The notes beneath the pieces are model-generated. The model saw only the letters and a list, made by a program, of their open reading frames with translations. It ran no database searches and was not told the origin of the DNA. Positions 56,180 through 64,000 of a DNA stretch of 64,000 nt are shown piece after piece (the stretch's first letter is position 1; the number at the start of each line of letters is the position of its first letter). Origin of the DNA: Miscanthus floridulus (taxonomy: Eukaryota > Streptophyta > Magnoliopsida > Poales > Poaceae); the NCBI RefSeq assembly GCF_019320115.1, contig NC_089593.1, forward strand, positions 36,589,835-36,653,834. Reading direction: 5' to 3'. Both the position numbers and the translations under genes were made by a program.

Positions 56180-58642
56180 ATGGAGTTGTGGTACCACTCC
56201 AACATCACCCTTGCACGCATGGAAGGCCTCATTAAGCATGGTCTTCTTCACAAGAGGACTGATGCGATGGAGTGGCTAGTTCCCAACCATGAGGAGGTGC
56301 CTATGCCACCCAACAATTACATCGTCTCCTTCACACCCTTCCACGAGCGTGGGCTTGTGATCCCCCCTCATCTATTCTTCCAGGGGCTGTTGCACCACTA
56401 CCAGGTTGAGCTACAGCACCTCAATCCCAATGGGATCCATCACATTGTGGCCTTCATCGTGATGTGCGAGGGGTACCTAGGGATCGAGCCACACTTCAAG
56501 TTGTGGAGGTACTTCTTCGCTGTCTCCCTGCATAGGAAGGAGGACAGAGGCGAGGAGATCCTAGTGCCGATGGGATGCACGAGCATCCAGCTCTGGGTGC
56601 AACGGGTAGCCGAGTACATGCCCTGCCAGCTATCTAGATCCAACAAGGGGTGGCACGTATAGTGGTTCCACTTGAATGATCTCACCGCCCCTTGCTAGAC
56701 TTCACTAGGCGCTTGATCGAAGAGGCACTGCCGACATGGCCATGGAGGCCACCCGTCAAGGAGAAGAAAAAGTTATGTGGCATCCTTGAGGCCATCATGT
56801 CACTAAGGAGCCATGGCCTTCATGGGGCCAGCGTCATTGGAGCATATCACGCGAGGAGGGTGGCATCGCTGATGGCACGCGCCCTCCCATTGTTTAGGAT
56901 GGGGCCCGTCATGGAACTCGGTGGGACGGTGCTTGCTCAGGGGCCGCTTCACAACAACAAGATTGCACAGTGCGTCAAGGAAGCAATAGATGCGTCTAAC
57001 GCCATGTTCCCGTTCTAGGGACATCCTGTGATGTAACCGGAGCTAGGCTTCATCGAGCTACCAGTGGATTTGGGCTGTCAGAGCATGCGGCCATGAGGGC
57101 GGTGAACCATGCTACAGATGAGTGGAGGAAGAATGAGAAGGACGACAAGGAAAAGAAATGGCGGGCGAAAGAGAGGGTGAAGCTGTTGTGGGGGAAGCGG
57201 CGCCAAAGCTTGTCAGAGGAGCAAGATGAGGAGGAGGGGGGGGGCAATGGCTCTGGGTCGCCTATCCTATTGGATGATCTGGTCGGTGGGGATGAGGACC
57301 CACCTTTGCCGCAAGCGGGACCCTTCCTGTGGCATCTCCTAGAGCAAGAGGGGGAGGACTCATTCCTAGAGATGGCGGGAGCGAGTTGTCCCACTCCATC
57401 TGGGCCTTCTATGGTGCCCTCAGAGCCTAGGGCAGCCATGGCTCCACCTCATCTGAGCCTTCCGAGGAAAGGGAGGGCTCAAAACGGCAGCACGACGAGG
57501 AGTCATAGTCGGGGTCGGGTGGGCCAACCCATAGCTGGGAGTTTTTTCATTCTTTTTTTACGAATTTTTTGCCATGAACTAACTGTCGTGCCTTCCATAG
57601 TGTTGGGGGGCATGGGACCCTCCTGAAGCTGGCATCGAAGAAGACTCTCGCCCTTCGGCGGGTGCGCCGGGACCCATCTGGCACTGTGCCAGAGGCTAGA
57701 GGGAGCGTGGTCGAGGTGACCATGGGGTCGACCGGGGAGGCATGGCCATCGGCCATGTCTATAGGAGGGCAAGCAGTGAAAAGCGTGTCTAGGGTGCTCG
57801 TGGTAGGTGCATGTCATCCAGGCAGATGGTGGCACCCATGCTGGGATGGATGAAGGAGGCCACACCTGGTGTACCCTCGGTAGGTGCAATGATGGGGCTG
57901 GCTTCCTTGTCCACCTTGCTTGCTCCCTCTACTATTGGGGCCACTGTGGAGGAGTTGCAGTCATGAGGAGGGTCGGCGTTGCCTGGGGTCAACACAGAGG
58001 CATCCTGGCCTCTGGTCCGGGTCAGTGGCGACCCTCACACTTAGGGAGGACCCCAGATTAGGTGGGCCAACCGTTAGGACCCAGGGGCGTCGCTCTTCAC
58101 CCTCGACGATGCCACGAAGAAGTGGGAGTGGGGGAGCATCCACACAGTGATGGGTGTCGTGGTCCGCACCCTGAACATCGTGCTGAGTTTGCTGCAAGAT
58201 GTCATTGCTCTGGTTGGCCAGGTATAGTGCATCAATGTTTCTGACCTTCATCTTCCCTTTTCTTGACTTTTAACTCGTACCCCTTCCACAGGTTCTCATG
58301 GACCATAGCCAATTGAATTATGTGTTCCTTCTCCATGAGAAGGGCATTTGGGATCGCCTCACAGCGGAGGAGCAGCCGCGAGCCATGGGGGAGTGGGTAC
58401 ATGAGGAACTGGTCACCTAGGTTGCTACTGCTCATCAAAAAGTGGCCAAACTTGCCCTCGTTCGCCAGGAGTTGGCCAACATCTAGATCAAGTATGTGGA
58501 GGCTTGTGATGACTCCCATGAAGCTAGGGAGAAGCTCCTGTACCTAATCGAGAGTACTGTCGGGTACCTTAGGATGGGGTACCTCCAGCAAAACATCAAA
58601 CGGGTTGCCAAGGTCTCATCCAAAAATAATAAAAGCAAGAAG
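56180..58642 (+). pseudogene. Tat-4 antisense gene, PF04195-like ('putative gypsy type transposon')
   Basis: The ATG at 56180 opens 160 codons including NHEEVPMPPNNYIVSFTPF, FHERGLVIPPHLFFQGLLHH and CEGYLGIEPHFKLW, which I recognise as the PF04195 type. A TAG and a frameshift lead to 56692-57018, with EALPTWPWRPPVKEKKKL and HARRVASLMARALPLFRM. Next comes a charged frame (57093-57626) rich in Lys/Arg then Glu/Gly. Later exons: one ends at 58221 with donor GTATAG; after a 70-base intron ending TTCCACAG, the last visible exon (58292-58642) has a coiled-coil-like ATAHQKVAKLALVRQELAN and ends at GTAAGT. Two TAGs interrupt that exon. The gene runs opposite to the Tat-4 LTR. Function unknown. Confidence 0.65.
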
Positions 58643-58648
58643 GTAAGT

Positions 58649-59827
58649 TGTGGGCCCCTCCTCCACCGTGACCGAGCCCACTGGGTCCTCCCCCTCCTCG
58701 CTTCGAGCCTCGAGCAGGAGGCCTCAGCATCCTGACGCCAACTCCGCTTCGCGTGAGGCCCCCCCGGGAAGGCCTCGGCAGGAAACACCGCCTCCACCTC
58801 GCCCGAGGCTCTCCATGAAAGGCCTCGGTAGGAGGCGCATTCTTCGTATCGCTCGAGGCCGGCTCGTCCGCGGTCTGTCACCCCCCGCCTCGGCCAACCC
58901 TCCTGACAGCGAGTCACGTCTCATTAATACTTTCAACCACTCCCGCAATCTCAGCCAGACAGTGGCTCAGCGTCACAGAATGGCCGACGCGACCCGAAGT
59001 CGCATCAGCGCCATACCGGCCAGGACTGGCCACGGCGGGGATTACCGGCCACTGTGTCCCAGCATTGTGTCCACGATCAGTGCCTAGGGCAGGGTATGAC
59101 CGGGGTTACCGGCCACTATGTCCTAACGCTGCACCCATGACCCATCGCCCGCTCAAGGCCTCAGCACTATACATCGGGGCCTCGGCAATCTCAGGGTTCG
59201 TGCCTATCGAGACCCCCCACCGCAGTACAAGCCTCAGCACCAACCGGGCCTTAGCCTTGCGCACAATCTGTCCACCATGGCTTGCACGTTCGCCGCCACG
59301 TCTGCTCTGAGACATTCCCGGGGCTCCCATGACGCACAGGATCTGATGGGGACAACCACGCCGCCCCCGTACTTCAAGGACGGATCACTCCTATGACCAC
59401 GCCGCAACAGGAACAGGCCACAGGGTTCGGACGTGCCGCTCCTATTAGCACGATGCCGCATAGTGAAACATGTACTGACCTCGTCCTCCCTTCAACTATA
59501 AAAGGAGAGGACTTGGGCCACTTAGGGGGGGGCACCGGATAACACACACACACGCACATTCCAACCGCTTGAGAGCAACATCTCAGACGGCCCACACGAC
59601 ACCCTGCCGAGACCTGGGACTAGTTCCCTCTCTCCCTTAGCTTGTAACCCCCTACTATGAGCACTCCGGTGCAAGGAATACAAGTTCGATCTCTCAGACT
59701 GGACGTAGGGCGCCGATTGCCCGAACCAGTATAAACCTTGTGTCTCTTTGCATCACCATCCGAAATCGGGAGCACGCAGAACAAATTCACTAGTCGGTCA
59801 AGGACCCCCCGGTCCGGAACACCGACA
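58649..59827 (+). repeat. 5' LTR of Tat-3 (left end approximate)
   Basis: Ends AACACCGACA at 59827, directly before a primer site. The left end is placed at TGTGGGCCCC because the Tat-4 antisense gene stops just before it; this is a guess and no matching 3' LTR is in the window to test it. Rich in CCTCGG/CGAGGC phrases and repeated TTACCGGCCACT. Confidence 0.5.
59495..59502 (+). promoter_or_regulatory. TATA box of the Tat-3 LTR
   Basis: CTATAAAAGG, about 330 bases before the LTR end, plus strand. Confidence 0.65.
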
Positions 59828-59829
59828 GT

Positions 59830-59847
59830 TGGCGCGCCAGGCAGGGG
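59830..59847 (+). other. Primer-binding site of Tat-3
   Basis: TGGCGCGCCAGGCAGGGG, two bases after the LTR end, of a form common in grass Tat elements. The tRNA is not identified here. Confidence 0.65.
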
Positions 59848-59885
59848 ACGCTGCGTGTCAGTTTCGTCATCCCAGCAGGTTCTGG

Positions 59886-61403
59886 ATGGCAGACCTCGGA
59901 CGACCATTGCATCTTGGCACCGTAGTTTGGTTCGGGAGCCTAGAATTCATGTCTCTAGGGCATGAATACGACATGGTACTCCTCACTCCCCGAGCCCCAC
60001 CGTTCGACGATGAAGTTACGCACCGGCAGCCCAGGCGCAGGCGGTGCCCGGGCAGCCGCTCTCACCGCGCTCGTCAGGCACGACGCGAGCAAGGCCACCC
60101 CGACGCTATGCGAACCCGGGGTGGCATGCCACTCCCCGCCGATATCCTACGACCAACTGTTGGTACGGGGTCCCTGGCTGGGGACCTGTCTGGCCTAAGC
60201 TTGGACAAAGGGAAAATGCCGGTGGCTTTCGATGGTGCCCAGTCGTCAAGCTCCGCTCCACCACTCCCTGAAGAACCGACCCCGGCGGAGCAGAATCTGG
60301 CGACGGCACCATCCCCATACCCCTTTGGGTTGAGAAATGCCGCTGCTTCTTACGCCTACGCATACGCTGTCGCTCATGAGGATCCCTCAGAGCGCTGCCA
60401 GCGCTTCCGTCTTGACCTAAGCACCCATGCTGACTCCACGGATGAGGACGAGGCATGGCCCGGAGTGGATTTCTCTGGGCTCCACGACCCTGGGGCTTTG
60501 CACCAGTTCTTGGCCGCAAGCGACTACTGCTTTGGTTACTCTGACTCCGACGATGAAGGCACTTATGACCCCACTCGCGAGTGCTTCCACGTCAGGCTCG
60601 GGATGCCGAGGGCAGGCGAAGAGGATGAGGGGGCAGGTAGCCGCTCCCCACTTCGTCCAAGGGCGGGCGCTGTCATGCCCCCACGCAATGTCCTGCCGGC
60701 CGCATGAAATGAGAACGTTGCTCTTGCACGACCTCAGCGCCTAGACCTAGAGCAACTTCATGAGCTCCAGGCCAAGGTCGAACAAGACCAACTCCTTCTG
60801 CAGCAGCTTCAAGACTCTCTCGAACAGGAACAGTGAGGCCGCGACGAAGGCGGGGGAGCCCGACGAAGGGCCCGCGATGTGCATCACCGCATCCATGACG
60901 ACGAAGGGAGCGAGCAACCCCCGGTCTTCAATCGCGCCAGCCAGAACATCATGGCTGCGGCAATGCTGGTCCGCGCGATGCCCGAGCCTTCTACCACGGA
61001 AGGGCGACGGGTCCGCGGCGAGCTCCGCGATCTCCTAGAGACCGCTGCGGTTTAGCAGGCCGAGAGTTCCACCTCCTGACGGCATGGGGGCGCCTTGAAC
61101 CTTCTCACGACACCACCTCGGTAAGACAGGGAAGCCCCGGCTCATCCCGAGCCCGACCGAGCGCCAATAGCCCACAGGGTCCCCGTGCTCTTGGACCGCC
61201 TCGGCAATCGACACAAGGTGCAAGGAGACCATGAGGCGGTCAGCAGGCGACAACGCCACGACAACGAGGGGCCCGCTCGGGGCTACCATCCACACCGAGG
61301 CGGTCGCTACGATAGCGGCGAGGACCGCAGTCCTTCCCCTGAGCCGCCAGGCCCTCGGGTCTTCAGTAGGGCCATCCGCGCTGCTCCTTTCCCTGCCTGG
61401 TGA
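59886..61403 (+). pseudogene. gag: Tat-3 gag, N-terminal part only
   Basis: The ATG at 59886 (after a GTTCTGG context) reads MADLGRPLHLGTVVWFGSLE and stays open to the TGA at 60705. It is Pro/Ala/Ser/Glu-rich, with an acidic stretch (YSDSDDEGTYDP) near the end. Past the TGA, frames with QLQDSLEQEQ and NRASQNIMAAAMLVRAMP are the coiled-coil part of Tat gag, with stops, and a frame change leads to a piece ending FSRAIRAAPFPAW at 61403. The capsid core and zinc finger that should follow are missing; the next readable sequence is the end of the RT/RNase H region. So this is a deletion derivative. Confidence 0.7.
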
Positions 61404-61407
61404 CTGT

Positions 61408-61590
61408 GGTATCATCCTTCCCCTGGGTGAGATAGTTCATAACCAAGAGGCCTCGGGCAGGATAGCCAAGTGGGCTGTCGAGCTTATGGGGGAAACCTTG
61501 ACCTTTGCGCCTCGAAAAGCGATCAAGTCTCAGGTCTTGGCTGATTTCGTGGCTGAATGGACAGATACCCAACTACCACCTGCTCAAATC
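61408..61590 (+). pseudogene. pol: Tat-3 RT/RNase H linker remnant
   Basis: The frame contains EASGRIAKWAVELM and KSQVLADFVAEWTDTQ, the linker just before the second RNase H in Tat pol. It is joined to gag at about 61398-61408, marking an internal deletion of capsid, nucleocapsid, protease and RT. Stop TAG at about 61591. Confidence 0.8.
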
Positions 61591-62010
61591 TAGACGGAGT
61601 GCTGGACCCTGTACTTCGACGGATCCCTGATGAAGACCGGGGTAGGCGCGGGTCTGCTCTTCGTTTCGCCCCTCGGAGTACACATGCGCTACATGGTGCG
61701 GCTCCACTTCGCCACCTCCAACAACGTGGCCGAATACAAGGCCCTCGTCAATGGCTTACAAGTCGCCATCGAGCTTGGGGCATGGCGCCTCGACGTCCGA
61801 GGCAACTCGCGGCTCATCATAGATCAGGTGATGAAGGAGTCAAACTGCCTCGACCCTAAAATGGAGGCTTACTGCAAGATGGTACGATGCCTAGAAGACA
61901 AGTTCGACGGCCTCGAACTAAATCACGTCGTGCGAAAGTACAATGAGGCCGCCGACGAGCTAGCAAAGATGGCCTCGGCACGGGCCCCGGTCCCCCCGAA
62001 CGTCTTTGCC
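61591..62010 (+). pseudogene. pol: Tat-3 second RNase H domain
   Basis: LYFDGSLMKTGVGAGLLF holds the first catalytic Asp, NNVAEYKALVNGL the Glu. The third acidic residue, normally Asp in V-R-G-D-S, is Asn: DVRGNSRLIIDQVM. NEAADELAKMAS ends the domain. A family member removes the RNA strand during reverse transcription; this copy should be weak or dead. It continues in frame to integrase. Confidence 0.85.
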
Positions 62011-62179
62011 AGAGACCTCCACAAACCCTCCATCGACTGCACCTCGACAGCAGAGGAGGGCCCACCTGGGGAACCCATGGCAAAGCTCGATGCCCCCTCT
62101 GCTGCTGAGACCCCCTTGACCGAGCTCGAGGTCATGGAAGTCAACGCCGAGCCTCCACAGAATGATCAGGACGCGGATT

Positions 62180-63415
62180 GGCGAGCCCCATTCCTCGATT
62201 GGCTTGATCGGGGGGAGCTTCCCGACGACCGAACTGAAGCACGACGGCTTGCGCGCCGAGCCAAGACCTACGCCCTCTATAATGGCGAATTATACAGGCG
62301 AAGTCCCTCAGGTGTCCTTCAACAATGCATCAGTTCCGAGGCGGGCCAAGCCCTGCTTTGGGACTTACACGCAGGCGCCTGCAGGCACCATGCGGCGCCC
62401 TGGACGCTCGTAGGGAACGCTTTCCGCCAAGGGTTCTACTGGCCGACGACGGTCGCCGACGCTACCAAGCTAGTACGCTCCTGTGAAGGATGCCAGTACT
62501 ACGCTCGGCAGACACATCTCCTGGCCCTGGCCTTGCAAACCATCCCCATCACATGGCCGTTCACCATGTGGGGGCTCGACATGGTCGGGCCTCTGCAAAA
62601 GGCCCCCGGGGGCTACACCCATCTACTGGTATCAATCGACAAGTTCTCCAAATGGATCGAAGCCTGTTCGATCAATCAAATCAAATCCGAGTAGGCAGTG
62701 CTGTTCTTCACTGACATTATCCACCGGTTTGGGGTCCCCAACACCATCATTACCGACAATGGGATGCAGTTCACCGGCAAAAAGTTCCTGACGTTTTGCG
62801 ACGACCACCACATCCGTGTGGCCTGGTCGGCCGTAGGACACCCAAGGACCAACAGCCAAGTAGAGCGTGCCAACGGCATGATCCTGCAGGGCCTCAAGCC
62901 AAGAATTCACAGCCGGTTGAAAAAGTTCGGCAAGAAATGGCTCACCGAACTCCCGTCGGTCATCTGGAGCCTGAGGAACACTCCAAGCCGAGCCACGGGG
63001 TTCACGCCTTTCTTCCTAGTCTATGGGGCCGAGGCCATCCTCCCCACCGACCTAGAATATGGTTCCCCGAGGCTGCAAGCCTATAACGAACAAAGCAACC
63101 GCACCACCCGAGAGGACGCCCTCGATCAGCTGGAGGAAGCCTGAGATGTCGCGCTACTACACTCGGCCAAGTACCAGCAGAGCCTGCAGCGCTACCAGGC
63201 CCGACGCGTCCGAGGCAGAGACTTGAAGGTAGGCAACCTGGTGTTGAGGCTAGCACAGAGCAACAAGGGTCGCCACAAGCTGACCCCACCATGGGAAGGA
63301 CCGTACATCATCGCCCAAGTACTGAAGCCCGGGACCTACAAGCTGGCCAACGAGAAGGGCGAAATCTTCACCAACGCTTGGAATATAGAACAGCTACGTC
63401 GCTTCTATCCCTAAA
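62180..63415 (+). pseudogene. pol: Tat-3 integrase with catalytic triad kept and two stops
   Basis: Zinc domain: HAGACRHHAAPW then CEGCQYYARQ. Core: MWGLDMVGPLQ (Asp), IITDNGMQFTGKKF (Asp), TNSQVERANGMILQGLK (Glu), so the D-D-E set is present. C-terminal: SRATGFTPFFLVYGAEAILP, then GNLVLRLAQSNKG and PPWEGPYIIAQV, ending LRRFYP with stop at 63413. In-frame TAG at about 62692 and TGA at 63142 interrupt it; there is no frameshift, in contrast to Tat-1. Base composition is GC-rich, unlike Tat-1. It would splice the DNA copy into the genome. Confidence 0.88.
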
Positions 63416-64000
63416 TTTCCAAGCATTGTATATGTCGTTTCTCGAAATACAATTACTAAGCGTTCTTTAATTGGTCTTATTTTTCGAGAAACCCCCAGGC
63501 CCATCGTAGGTCTCGGCAGCACAATAAAGGTGACAAGGGAGACTCGGTTATGCCTCGGCAGAACCAAGCCTCCCTTGGGGGCTAAATGGGGGACTCCCCC
63601 TAGGTCCCATGCACCACTCCTTAGTGTTTTTTCGCAAAAATTCCTTCGCCAAGACTCTAGCAAGCTCTGACGAATCACTTGTAGAGACTCCTCGAACCAA
63701 GGTCTGTTTCCTAAGCAAGAGGTCGGTAGAGTCACGAGACGGCCTACGCCCCCGGGCTACGGCACTCCCTCACCACCTCTCGCTCAAGGGACGGCTTAGG
63801 CTCCAAAGGGGTGTTTTGCAAACGAAATCTGATCAGGAGCAACAGAGGGCAAAGGCTCGGAAACATGAGAAAAATGACTAAGAAGCACAAATACATCAGA
63901 AATAAAGGCCTCGACGGCCACAAACATTATGATACAAAAATAACCCCTATTCTATCTTTACATAGCCCCCAGGGCCCAGATTAAGGCTCAGGGCCTCCAG
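63416..64000 (+). mobile_element. Tat-3 region downstream of integrase
   Basis: Untranslated sequence with CTCGGCAG phrases and the short inverted repeat TGGGGGACTCCCCCTA (63589-63604). An open frame (63609-63881) has no known domain. In Tat-1 an antisense gene starts its 3' end about 240 bases past integrase; whether Tat-3 has one cannot be told before the window ends. Confidence 0.5.

Noticed and set aside
58650..59087. 145-codon frame downstream of the Tat-4 antisense gene
   Set aside because: Lies in the GC-rich Tat-3 LTR, with no recognisable protein features; the upstream gene appears to stop at a splice donor just before.
1..64000. A host gene anywhere in the window
   Set aside because: Every long or recognisable coding stretch belongs to a retrotransposon; no other exon pattern with a known plant protein was seen. 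Short or very diverged host exons cannot be excluded by eye.

Overview
This window is plant nuclear DNA, most likely from a grass, and I read almost all of it as LTR retrotransposons nested inside one another. I find no convincing host gene, tRNA, rRNA, CRISPR array or bacterial feature. Grass origin is inferred from the element types (Sirevirus/Maximus copia, Athila, Tat with antisense genes, Tekay/Del-like with 3-5 kb LTRs) and from the heavily decayed, heterochromatin-like state. The species cannot be named from sequence alone.

Layout, left to right. 1-3160: the 3' part of a long LTR (family X), its primer site and a short leader. 3161-19848: a Sirevirus-type copia element with no pol. Its 5' LTR is split by a 3.85 kb solo LTR (4645-8495, duplicated target ATTGC), its gag is split by a 4.67 kb solo LTR of family X (10992-15664, target AGAAG), and its 3' LTR is cut at 19849. 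19849-32318: a minus-strand Athila-type element keeping only gag and protease, split by an 8.6 kb Tekay-like element (22188-30826, target AGAAG). 32319-33389 and 52478-53926: the 3' end of a Tat element (Tat-2). It is split by a minus-strand Athila-type solo LTR (33390-33827 plus 51336-52477), which was itself split by a complete but dead 17.5 kb Tat element (Tat-1, 33828-51335). Tat-1 contains a 4 kb minus-strand non-autonomous element (42882-46890). 53927-58642: the 3' end of a minus-strand Tat element (Tat-4) with a gene running antisense to it. From about 58.65 kb to the window end: a GC-rich Tat element (Tat-3) whose capsid, protease and RT are deleted but whose RNase H and integrase remain.

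The most interesting feature is a set of accessory genes on the strand opposite to gag-pol, between integrase and 3' LTR. Genes A (Tat-2), B and C (both Tat-1, in tandem) share a coiled-coil exon, matching splice sites and a C-terminal domain with a shared motif; A and B have TATA-like boxes. Tat-4 carries a different antisense gene, resembling the PF04195 'putative gypsy type transposon' family, also with visible splice sites. Antisense genes are known from some Tat elements (for example Grande). The tandem duplication and the contrasting gene in a neighbouring element look worth following up.

All coding regions are broken by stops or frameshifts. In Tat-1 gag-protease most stops are TAG, as expected if methylated CAG sites decayed, and the RT active site has lost an aspartate. 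Boundaries with TG...CA ends and exact target duplications are firm. Family names rest on remembered motifs rather than searches.
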